From Ancylostoma caninum (lineage: Eukaryota > Nematoda > Chromadorea > Rhabditida > Ancylostomatidae), in NCBI GenBank assembly GCA_037903475.1, contig JBAJFG010000549.1:2232001-2296000 (forward strand): a DNA stretch of 64,000 nt, given 5' to 3'. Of this stretch, positions 1 to 10,120 are shown one piece after another. The position numbers and the translations under genes are program-made. The number at the start of each line of letters is the position of its first letter. The stretch's first letter is position 1. The notes beneath the pieces were generated by a model that was not told the origin of the DNA, made no database searches, and saw nothing but the letters and a program-made list of their open reading frames with translations.

Positions 1-532
1 GACCAGAGACTGTTACGGTGCATACTTCGACTGATATCTCTTCTTGTTCGATTTTTTTTAAAACTTTCTTTTCGAAAACTTCAAAACAGCGGAAACTTAT
101 GCTACAACCTAATAGAACTCGAATAGATACTGTCCCACCGATAGTGAGAAGGAGCCGAACGTCAATCGATGGTACAGGCATACGAATAAGTTGGGAAACC
201 TCTCCACAAACCATACAGGTTTGTAGACCAATGCCTGATCTGATAGAGAGTGTAGTCAGAATAAAGATCACCGTTGCGCAGTTTCTCTTTTCTTATTCTT
301 CGAACCCAAATAATAATTTTTTTCCAATACCCAGCAGCCAGCAGTTTGGGAATAAATATTATTAGTATCGTACTTCCTCTACGTGCCAAAAATAAGAATG
401 AACGGATGACTCAGAATAACAGGGACTGTCGTGGCAACCATTTAACAGTGTTTAGGGCTGAATCGATTTGGTACTGCAATAAAAATAAAATTTACGCAAA
501 ATGCATGTAATTATACGCGCATCGGTAGCAGA
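1..532. other. Left flank of the Kunitz array, no gene recognised
   Basis: Short ORFs occur on both strands (for example 18-365 on + and 162-389 on -), but they overlap each other, show no domain and lack splice-site context. I see no Kunitz half-domain, RNA gene or transposon end here. The last 50 bases form the proximal promoter of the first inhibitor gene. Confidence 0.5.
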
Positions 533-538
533 TATAAA
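533..538 (+). promoter_or_regulatory. TATA-like box of Kunitz gene K1
   Basis: TATAAA lies 34 nt before the ATG at 567. Every one of the seven inhibitor genes has a TATA-like element 34 to 42 nt before its start codon, which supports a real core promoter with a very short 5' leader. Confidence 0.6.
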
Positions 539-566
539 GCGATCTGCAGAGCAACATTTCCGTAAT

Positions 567-1714
567 ATGCAGCCTGTTCTTCTTGTCCTTCTCTACGCTG
601 CTACAGGTAATTCCTACTTGGAAGCTATTGTCGTGCATCAGATAATGTTTACATTTCAAGCGGCAGCTATTGTTCTCCCCCGCTGTTCTCAAAAGATTGA
701 TCCAGGGCCATGCAGAGCGTACATACCTAGGTATGAGTAGTAAAATTTTACACTTTTCGCTGGAGGTACACAGGTACATTCTGGTTTGCTTCCAGGTACG
801 GTTTTGACGCGTCCATTGGCGAATGTGTTGAATTCATATACGGCGGTTGTGGAGGGAATAGCAACAGGTTCCCCCTAAGAAGCCAATGTGAACGAACGTG
901 CATGATGCCCCGTGGAGGCATTATTATAGAGCCGGAAATCAACTTCCTACCAAGCTTCACAGGTAAACTATATTTTGACAGAGGGAGAAGCTCACAACCA
1001 GCAACGTATTCCAGAATAACTTCACAAACAACTCAAGCTTAAGCTGAGCTCTTTGATGCAAAATCCAATGATCAAACCTAACAAGCGAGCCTAGAGAAAT
1101 TTTTCGGTGACACGAATGGTGAGGCTCACGAATATCCAGAGAGCCTACTCGTTAATTTGCTAGATGGGTTTTACATCCAAAAATTGGGTCATTAATCCAA
1201 GAATCTCCCTACTTCAAGAGAAGGTAATTGATACTGACAGCAGTGATTTAATCAATTCCCTTTCAAAGGTTGTTTCTTCACACCAACTTGAAGGCCTACC
1301 TCAGAATATTTAAGAATTCTGCTTTTAATAGCCCTTACCCCACTTTCACTCCTCCAGTGACTCTACAGCAACAAAGACTATTATTTCTTGATATCTGTAT
1401 CTGTGCTCTAGCATGTATTCACATCCAATTACAGCTGATGATCCAGTATGCACCCTTCCGCTCGAGAAGGGACCATGCTTTGCGCTGCTTCCACGGTACG
1501 CAACATTAATAAAGACGCTAAAACAACGGTAAAAACAGAGTTTGAGCAGTTGAATCTGTATTCCAGATATGGTTTCGACGCAGAGCTAGGAAAATGTGTG
1601 ATGTTCATGTATGGAGGATGCCAAGGAAACGGAAACAACTTCGAAACCTTGGAGGAATGCCAGGTTTCTTGCCTCGAGAACACCCCCATGCCTATTCGTC
1701 GCTACAGGCTATAG
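567..1714 (+). CDS. K1: secreted two-domain Kunitz serine protease inhibitor
   Basis: Exons 567-606, 661-730, 796-962, 1435-1495 and 1567-1714 (486 nt, 161 aa). The intron phases are 1, 2, 1, 2. Residues 1-16 form a hydrophobic signal peptide, implying secretion. Kunitz domain 1 spans C22-C72 and domain 2 spans C98-C148; both have the exact family spacing C-x8-C-x15-C-x7-C-x12-C-x3-C and the YGGC motif. The predicted P1 residue is Arg32 in domain 1 (trypsin-like targets) and Phe108 in domain 2 (chymotrypsin-like targets); these specificities are inferred from family knowledge. The second exon could begin at 661 or 667, both in frame. The closest relative is K2, including the linker around FLPSFT and a PMPI-containing C-terminus. 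The start was chosen because it gives the 40-nt first exon shared by all paralogs. Confidence 0.88.
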
Positions 1715-1739
1715 AAGCTGGGTCACTTGTGATAGCCAG

Positions 1740-1745
1740 AATAAA
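1740..1745 (+). terminator. Poly(A) signal of K1
   Basis: AATAAA lies 26 nt after the K1 stop codon. This is a normal spacing for a nematode 3' end. Confidence 0.6.
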
Positions 1746-4700
1746 CTCATTCGATGAGTGCTGCTTTGCCAAGATAGTAGTATAGACTTCAAAGACAGCT
1801 GAGTCATTCGTTTAGTTTCAGAAACGATTTTTCTGATTGAATAGTTTACATTCACGTGCTATGTTTACTTATGTAGCTTCATATAGACAACTGCGGAAAG
1901 TTAGACCATAGCATCTCCAACGAGAGCATGGAGAGCTCAAGTAGAGAACCTTCCTGAGTTTTTATGGGCTGTGTGCATTGAGTCATCAATTAAGCCAATA
2001 CTGAAGGTAAAAATAGGCCTTTCACGTCCTCCAATAGTAGTAATGAAAAAGACAGGCAGAGAAAAGAATTTTAATGTAACTTGGAACGTTGTTATATGAT
2101 TCGTGTTCAAAGCCTCCTAGTGAACAAGAGACGAGGGAACATCTAGTAATGTTCCCCATCTGCTAGAAATTAGACGATGAGATATCAGTGAGATGCAGGA
2201 CATAGCGTGGGTTTTGGCTGGAGTTGAATTTATTCCTGATCTCTTCTAAGAATTGCCAAACAACGTGAACATACACGAGATTCATAAAGCATATCTCTTG
2301 TCTATCACGAGATCCTACTAACCAGGAAAAGGGTTTCGTTTAGATTGTGTGGTCACCCAATAAGCTAGGTCCTAAAATTAACTTTCCCACTCCCCGACGC
2401 TTAACCATACCAATCTAGGCGCTGGCGCACTGTCCTACAAAAACGTCCGGAAACGACCTTCAAATAGGTGAGACTGCAGGGCAGAATGTGATTCTTGAAA
2501 CAGAAGCATGGGTTGTCACCGTATTTTTGACCCACACTGTAGATGAGGAGGGTGGTAAGTTTATGTCCTCGTACCAGTGGGTATGAAGGTAGCCGCGGAC
2601 GAATCTATACGTGGAGTGCTGTTATCTGGGCATGCGAGTATGAGAGCATAAAAATTAAATAAAACAATAGAAAAGTATAAAATTTAAATAAAATAAATGT
2701 CCCAAAAAATAAGCAATAGGATGAATGTTTCAAGTATCGATTAACACTGCCAAATCTGTATATATAAAAGTGAAAGTTTATAATTGCCAGTAAGTTCATC
2801 ACAGACGACGCTTCCATAACGACAGAGCTGACTGCGCTCATAAACGAAAACTGGAAGAAACTCCCCGCCAAATCAGTGATCTGTGATCGAAAGACCAGCA
2901 ACTATTTCGAGCCAAAGATTTACCAAACAGTGTTCCTCTAGAAGCGCTTTACGGCTCAGAGTGTCGTACCGCTAGGAAGTGAATCAAACGCCGACTAGAA
3001 GTGATGGAGGCAAGGACGCTGCGATGGGCTTCAGGGAGGGATGACCACTATCGAAGCAAGGAGGTAAGAGAGCGATATGACGGTGCGCACATGCACTACG
3101 AAACGCACGAACAGCGTTTTGCTGGTTCCGGCATCTGCTACGAGCTGCTGACAACTCAGCTGAGAAGAATATTCATGATCTCGGATGAAAGTCTGCAGGA
3201 AAAGTAGGGCATCACAAGGCAGACACGTTCCACAACGACCTGACGATAGCCAGCCTACACCCAGACCAAGCATGTGAACAAAGCAAATGACAACTACGAT
3301 TCCGATGACCAGACCCCGCAACACAGCGAAACAAATGCTTACAAAGAAGAGCTCTTTCAAATTAACTTCAATTATCACATTCAACTCAGAGGTTCGGTCA
3401 CGATTCTACCCCTCACCTTTTGCAAACCATATCCTACCCGCATCGAATTGAGACAATGTGACTAACAACCATAGTCTTTCTCTACGAAAGACAAATCGAC
3501 AACGTGTTTGTCGTCTGCGCAGATCTTACGCAAGTCCTTGCTAATCTATGTCAGCTGGTCTAAACATTCATTTTGCGATGAAAGAACATGACTTGAGCAA
3601 CTCCTTTACATTCCTCAGAAGCGCGAATTCGGGACGAGGTTAAAAAAAACGTCTCGTGCGTTAGACATCACAGAAGAAAGTATAGGATTTGCGGTGTGGC
3701 AAACTCATGACGCGACGGCGAAATCTAAATGATCCTTGAAAAGAATGGCTGGAAGAAGGACGTCACTAACAAATGGCACCCACACCGGATGGAATACCAA
3801 TGGTGCTAGCTTTTGAGGATGATGTCAAGGGAAACGAGCAGGGTTTTCAAGAGGTCTTCTCTTCCCATTCGGCCAATATTCGAAGGAAAGAAGAGCGTGG
3901 AAGCAGTGGAAATAAGGAGGCGAGAACCAGAAATCAACAACAAAGTTGAGCAGCTTCAGGGACTGGGATCGATCTCACAAAAGGTCACTCTTCCATCTGT
4001 GGTTCTCTCAATTGCATCTCAACGGCTGTTTCGTGAGGCGCTCTTGTTCCATATCCCATATTGGATGTATGATACTTATGCTAAATTTGCGGAGAGTTCA
4101 GCGGTTTGCCTAATCTCCTTATAGATCTGTTGCCTCAACGTTGATTTGCTTGGATCTTCTCCTTTTGGGCTCTTCTACGTCGTGAAGACATTATTTCCAA
4201 GGTCTTCTGACTCGAATCCTTGTCCCAAACATGCCAGCAACAGGCGAAGATGTAGACGACCCGCTCAAGAGGTGGACATACAACCCACGCTGGACCACTG
4301 CGTACTGGGTCGGAGTCTTCTTCCTCACTGCTAGTGGTTCATAGAAGAGGAATGGGAAGATGGTCGAGCACTCATCGGGGCAGCACTGTGAAAACTGCCT
4401 GTGCTGCCCCTATGTCTTAAGTTATTCGAGAAAAATGTTCGATATATGCTCTTCGTCCCAGATAGTTTCCGATATGTATTGAATTATATTGAAACATTTT
4501 ACAAGCTTTTGTCATTAAAGACATGCGTGAGGACCTCCCTCTACAATTCCATATACGAGACCGAAAAGAACAATAAAACAGCAGTCATTGTGCAGGGTCC
4601 GCAATTCTGACTTGTGCAGGGTCCGCATTTCTGCAATTAAGGACAGGATTGGCACTCCACTTGAAAAATTTCACATAAGTTCAACGAGCCGCCACACCTA

Positions 4701-5226
4701 CCAATTAGAGTATGAAATTATGTATTTCTGTGCATACTTTGTATTGCACTTTCCACAATCAGCTTAAAACATTATTTTGAATACCAAGTATACTTACGCT
4801 CATTCAATTCAAATAGAATACTCGACCAAATCTGATACTTCTTGCGATTTTGTTTAACTAGTAGAGAAAGTATTCAATATTCAGAAACTCAATGTACTCA
4901 TATTTTCTAATTGCTTACATTGATAACACGTGGTGAACCGCAAATTAACACAAAAAAACCGTCCATTCAATTACAAAATCGCTGCGAATCTTCTGCACCA
5001 GGGAAACAAGCAAGCTTAATCCTGGGAAGAAGTGTTATTGCAGACGTTTTGCAGCAAAATTCAAAATTTTATGTGAACGGATAACGACGCTGCGCCAACC
5101 ATTAAGCAGCCTAAATCTATGTTAGAAACACCTAACGGAATCCAATTTATGTATCTTCCGTGAGGGAATAACAAGAAAATGAAAACAAATAAAAATTACA
5201 TATTCGCTATTACGTCTGCACAGGGG
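1746..5226. other. Spacer between K1 and K2
   Basis: No inhibitor exon was found in 3.5 kb. The spacer holds a decayed RTE-type reverse transcriptase fragment near 2917-3140. A second, weaker fragment near 3773-3800 reads APTPDGIP, like the PDG motif of non-LTR reverse transcriptases. A short direct repeat of GTGCAGGGTCCGCA lies at about 4591-4630. Remaining ORFs are short and unrecognised. Confidence 0.5.
2917..3140 (+). pseudogene. Relic of an RTE-type non-LTR reverse transcriptase (C-terminal part)
   Basis: Translation gives KIYQTV in one frame, then after a frame change ALYGSEC, then MEARTLRWASGR followed by EVRERYD. This order matches the conserved end of RTE-clade reverse transcriptases (KIYRTVVRP, LYGSECW, MEMRMLRW, RNEDIR). 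At least one frameshift near 2935 and an in-frame TGA near 2979 show it is dead. Family knowledge supports the assignment; no database search was run. Confidence 0.55.
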
Positions 5227-5233
5227 TATATAG
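5227..5233 (+). promoter_or_regulatory. TATA-like box of Kunitz gene K2
   Basis: TATATAG lies 40 nt before the ATG at 5267, matching the fixed spacing seen in the paralogs. Confidence 0.6.
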
Positions 5234-5266
5234 GGAGATGTGCAGGAGGCACGACACGTCGATAAC

Positions 5267-6599
5267 ATGAAGTCTGCTGTTCTTGTCCTCCTCTGCGCTG
5301 CCACAGGTAATTAGATGTAGACACACATGACTTGTCAACCTTCTAAATTTAAGCAACTGCCATGCGCAGCCCTCGCTGTTATAAACCGATAGAACCGGGA
5401 AAGTGTCTTGCTTACATGCCAAGGTAAGAGAGCGAATAGTGGTCACGGATCTAAAAACAGTTGCGAGCATTTTTCCAGGTTCGCGTTCGACAAGAAAACC
5501 GGTGAATGTGTTAGATTCATCTACGGCGGCTGTGGAGGCAACAACAACAACTTCCACACAAAAAGCGCATGTGAACGGGCTTGCATGAGGAACCGTGCTA
5601 GCCTCCGCTTCCCGGAAATCAGTTTCCTACCAAGCTTCACAGGTGAGTGAGTCTTTGCGAAGCGGTAGAATGAGCTCAGCAAAGAAAAAAGAAAACACAA
5701 AAAATATTACTAATAACTTATCTTCAAGCCCAACATAGCCCTAGACTCGGAACCTCCTGTGGTATCACTTCAGCGAATACTTACAAAGGAAGTATTCTTG
5801 GACAATTCAGTCATTCCCATGGCAGTTTTCCAGTCTGCCAAGAGCAACCGAGTTTGGCTCCTGAGATAGAGTGTCCTCATAGTTCCCGTGTGACTAGCCA
5901 GATCTAACATTTTCGGAAGTGTTAATTTATCTCAATTAGATTCTTGGTTTAAACTGGTACCAGCGAATATTTTTTCTCCAAAAAAGCCAAACTTGGGTTT
6001 TGTGGAAAAACCAAAAAAATGACTGTAAGTCTTCATAGATGACTTCACAACAAATTAGGATAACTGCTTCAAGATTCGCATCGCAGACTGCACATGGCGC
6101 GTACGTCCCTATACAAGCACCTGATCCCATCCCCCAAACATGCTATCCTTGTTGGAAAGAATAGCATCTAGTGTAATAAAATAATGCGAACTACATAGAG
6201 GAGTGAGACCAGCTTTAACTGATTTCAACTTGATTTTTTCTCTCAGTTAGAAATGCCCGCATTCTTTACTTCTCCTCATTTGCTTATCATTCCTATAGTT
6301 CGTTTCCGTTTCAGAAGAGGATCCACTGTGTACTCTTCCACTTGAGACAGGACCATGCTATGCGCTCATCCCACGGTAAGCACCGACTGTGACATGGAAA
6401 CCGCACACAAACTAAACTTACTATGGTAAATTAATGTTACAGGTATGGATTTGATCCAAATCTTGGACAGTGTGTGAGATTCGCGTACGGAGGATGTCAA
6501 GGCAACGCAAACAACTTCGAGACGATGGAAGAATGCGAGATGAATTGTCTTGAGAACACACCCGTGCCTATCCCATTGCGCGCGAAAATCATCATCTGA
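5267..6599 (+). CDS. K2: secreted two-domain Kunitz serine protease inhibitor
   Basis: Exons 5267-5306, 5354-5423, 5479-5642, 6315-6375 and 6443-6599 (492 nt, 163 aa), phases 1, 2, 1, 2. The signal peptide [13 protein letters not shown] nearly matches that of K1. Domain 1 spans C22-C72 and domain 2 spans C97-C147, both with complete six-cysteine spacing. P1 is Leu32 in domain 1 (elastase- or chymotrypsin-like, inferred) and Tyr107 in domain 2 (chymotrypsin-like, inferred). The linker has the K1-like FLPSFT segment and the tail has NTPVPI, so K1 and K2 look like a recent duplicate pair. The domain 1 P1 residue has diverged from Arg to Leu. No clear AATAAA lies just after the stop. Confidence 0.88.
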
Positions 6600-6963
6600 T
6601 CGTCGTTTTTGCATGACATCATTGCTATGCCATGTGTGAGAGTTGGAGTAAATTCTTTTAGTGTGTTTCCGATTATGTACTCAACAGGGGCATCGTGACC
6701 AAACACTAATATAGAATTTTAAGGAGTTCATCACCCCGTTTCAAAAATCTGTATGTATGGCATATTAGCTTTGAAGCAACAGCAGAGTATTTAGGAAGAG
6801 CAGCAGCTGCTACGTGCAGTGTGGTAATTTGTGGTAGGTCCTTTGGGGGGAGTTTTACCTGCCACACGGGACTTGTAGAACTTGTTCAGGTGTTCAGAAA
6901 CTTGCTCACACTAGGTTTATCCAAACCTTTGAGCGCCTCCAGCATGGGGAAATATGTGAATAC

Positions 6964-7231
6964 CAGTGGCGGACACAGGAAGTGGACGGGAGGGGGGGGG
7001 GGAGTGGGGGAAAAAAACTAGGGTCTCCGCCGTTTCGGGAACCAAGACAGAAAAAAATCAATAAAAATGTCGATTATAATAATAACTAACTAACAAAAAT
7101 TATATCAAAAATAATAATGAAAATAAACAATTAAAAATGAACTAATAAATGATTTTCATTCGTATTGTAAAGTAGTTTCAAAAATTTGGCCACCTATTCT
7201 TGGGGGGGGGCGCCCCCTGCGTCCACCACTG
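6964..7231. mobile_element. hAT-type MITE, copy 1
   Basis: The ends are CAGTGGCGGACACAGG on the left and the inverted GCGTCCACCACTG on the right. The element is flanked by 8-bp direct repeats gtgaatac (6956-6963) and gtaaatac (7232-7239), which differ at one base. Terminal CAGTGG and 8-bp duplications are typical of hAT elements. The interior is poly(G) and AT-rich with no transposase. Related copies are at 35563-35881 and 55088-55313. Confidence 0.72.
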
Positions 7232-7354
7232 GTAAATACTCATACTATACAGTACATAAACGTGTAAACATGACTCACAAACCTCGCTAGGCAAAACAAG
7301 ATAAAATGCAACATACAGAATAACACAAAGAAGTGCGTACACCAGAGGAAAATA

Positions 7355-7420
7355 GTTATGCTACCTAATCATCAAATGCGGTTGACATGTCGAGCGTATT
7401 TGATGATTAGATAGGATAAC
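7355..7420 (+). ncRNA. Candidate pre-miRNA-like hairpin
   Basis: The arms 7355-7380 and 7394-7420 pair over about 26 bp with three scattered mismatches, closing a loop of about 12 nt around gttgacatgtcg. Length, stem quality and loop size resemble a nematode pre-miRNA. It could instead be a small palindromic repeat. I do not recognise a known miRNA seed. Confidence 0.3.
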
Positions 7421-8559
7421 TTTTCAAAGAGAATGAGAAAAATTCGAAAGCAAAGAAAAATTTAAGTAGCTTACGAACATTGCTAGCTATCAATGATTTT
7501 CCAGTGAGATCTGTATTAATTGCATGGTAGGCGACGAAATCGGTTTGACAATACCTTGGTCCAGCATAGCGGACCCTCGGTAGATGGGAAGTCAAAACAA
7601 AGATACCAATGCGATTTGACCAGGTGGCATACTCGTCTCTGCCCGAATGCTTCACCACCATCGTCTATTTCAAACTGATGATGACAGTTGCTAAAATCAA
7701 AAAAATTCAATCAAAATGTTTGTCATTTAGGTGACCAGTTTGTTTGCAAACGCAAGAAATCCTTTTTTCACCAACCTACTACTTAGTGGAAAATGCTCAT
7801 TATATTTGTATTCAGCATGTTCGAGAACCTCAGCAAACACATTTCCATTTCTTTCCCGTACAGATGGAGAAACAGCAGCTGTCATCCTATCAAGGCAACA
7901 GAGCTAACAGCGTCTCCACATCGCTGCTGTGAAAGGCTGATAAGAATACCCTTCCATTACATGCATCAGAAGCTTTACCTTATATCGACACAAAATCTTA
8001 CCCATCGAGGTACCACCTTGCTCTTGAAATGCGAGTAAAATTACTGTAAAAGTTTCGATCCAATGCATTCGATCTATCACTAATTTCTAACAAATAGTTT
8101 TTGAAGGTGTTCCACTTTGGGAATCATGTCAATATCGTTTGAAAGAAGCTTTCATATGGTTAATTAGTCAGCAGTACTAAGAATACCTTATACCCTTGCT
8201 CTTCACTTCTTCTCATGCTCTAGAAAATACAAGTTGTGAAAACCGGGCAGGCACCAATAGAAATTCAAGAAAATTTTCAGCAGTTTGGCATTGTCCATTT
8301 TACCCTTTTCGTTTCGCGCCGATTTTGGACTCCCATTATTCGACTTATGGGATTTGAAAATTTGTTTCCGTACACCCTTGAGCTCAAATTACTCTGTGTT
8401 ACTTCTAAATTCGAACACAAATACCAGCCACAGCTGGAAAATGAGGTCGCGGATCCTCCTTCTCACCACAACTCGTAGTGGCTCTTGAAACGACAGAACA
8501 GCAGTGATGTCGCTAAAAATTTTTGTATGAACCCACTTGTAGGGACGGGGAGCTCCCTT

Positions 8560-9601
8560 AATTCAGTCCGGTGCGAAGAAGCATAGAGCTACTCGTACCT
8601 GTAGGTACAGTCTGGTCCGGCAGCCACTGCAAATGGGCGCCGACGGGCGCCGGCCGCCGCCACCCTCCGGCGCCCCGGTATTAATGAGCTATAAATCACT
8701 CGAGCTTGGGAGAAAGCGAAGAAAGATACAATTTTAGTCCATAGTAGACAGGGTAGATAAGCCTAACCCTATGCTTGAGAATGGGTTTAAGGCTTAGGCT
8801 TAGGCTTCACAGGAGTGGCCCCACCCAACTCCCTTTTCACCTAAATTTCTAAGATAAACTACGATAAATCTGTCCCTATCGCTGGTTCCACTCCGTTGGA
8901 GATCCAGAGTTAAGTATCGCAGTGTTTGGGGTTCACTGCTTGGAACGTCCCCCGTGATCTCCTTCGGGTAGTCCAGGAAGGCATCCGGCAACTTTTGCGT
9001 AATTTCGAAGATAGTAAGTAATAGTAATAGTGTTAGTAATAGTGAAAAACCACTTTTTCAAAGTTGAGGGAAACCGGGAGAGAGTAACTCCGCCGTAAAG
9101 GGCTGCTCCACGAAAGACAAATGACAGCGGTAGTACTACTTCGCAATGGATATGGAACAATTTATACGGATTTCAATTATTTCTGAGGATCTCGGATTGG
9201 ATGAGCTTTATTATTTAGATGGGTTAACTGAAGTACCGTGTCCATCTATAAAAGAATAACGGCCATTTTTGTATTCGCGAAACAGTGTACTATAGCAGAA
9301 AATGGAAGAGTTGGTTTCGCTTATTGTGTATTCAGAAATCTTTCCCCATGAAAATCACAAAAATGAAAAAACGTGAAAGTTGTGAAAATGGTCCCCTGCT
9401 TTATAGCCTTAACATATCCACTGCACTCTATCTATTATGGTCTAAAATTGTATTTTTCTTCGCTCGAGTGATTTATAGCTTATTAATACCGGGGCGCCGG
9501 AGGGTGGCGGCGGCCGGCGCCCGCCGGCGCCCATTTGCAGTGGCTGCCGGACCCGACTGTAGGTACGAGTAGCTCTATGCTTCTTCGCACCGGACTGAAT
9601 T
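8560..9601. mobile_element. Nested palindromic DNA element (copy 1, inside a second palindrome)
   Basis: The inner element at 8608-9559 starts CAGTCTGGTCCGGCAGCC, ends with its inverted complement, and is flanked by TA on both sides, as in Tc1/mariner-type insertions. The inverted repeats run for about 110 bp and are very GC-rich (GGCGCC-rich). Outside it lie two perfect 40-bp inverted arms (8560-8599 and 9562-9601), apparently a separate small palindrome. The interior has no intact transposase. It carries TTAGGC hexamers at about 8789-8807 and half of a tRNA-like sequence near 8867-8900. It lies about 480 bp upstream of the K3 promoter. A related copy is at 31309-32554 in the opposite orientation. 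Confidence 0.75.
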
Positions 9602-10081
9602 CTGTGGTATACCACACTTGTATTTTTCGTACAATCAAATAAGAATGGAACGCTTACACAAATAAATTATCACAATCAATATTCAGAAAGCCGAGATATC
9701 TGTCGTCGACAGCCAGGATTGCCTAAAATGCATATTGATTCGATTTACTTGGACGAGGATCAAGCGTGCGCACTTCGGCGAACAGAATAATTGCTAATGT
9801 TATAGCAATTCGTCGCAAAAACCTTATTTGGACAGAACATCTTGAATTTAACGACAAGAGTGTGAATGGACAGCTGCCAAAAGCAAATTTTCTGTTTCGT
9901 TTGCTTCTAAGAGCTTCGTATGTATTGAGATTGTATAGGGCGATGGTTGCACTTATTGTTCACGATGAGGCGTTATTCGGCCCTGGCAAGCAATTTGTAG
10001 CTCTTTGTTGAGCGATGAGGCGGAATATCCTTTCTCATTTTATTTTATTTTTATTTCTCTGAAAAATACTGAAACGACAGG

Positions 10082-10089
10082 TATTTAAG
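10082..10089 (+). promoter_or_regulatory. TATA-like box of Kunitz gene K3
   Basis: TATTTAAG lies 39 nt before the ATG at 10121. The same octamer occurs 38 nt before the K7 start, in keeping with K3 and K7 being sister genes. Confidence 0.55.
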
Positions 10090-10120
10090 CATTCGTGACA
10101 GCCATGAAAGCGCAATGGAA

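Larger units (their letters stand above)
6600..8559. other. Spacer after K2
   Basis: It contains a hAT-type MITE (6964-7231) and a near-perfect 66-nt hairpin (7355-7420). From 7421 to 8559 I see only short unrecognised ORFs and no inhibitor exon. Confidence 0.5.

Noticed and set aside
9285..9572. Conserved ORF beginning MYYSRKWKSW, also at 31328-31585
   Set aside because: It is repeated because both lie inside copies of the same palindromic element. It runs into the GC-rich inverted repeat and shows no transposase motif.
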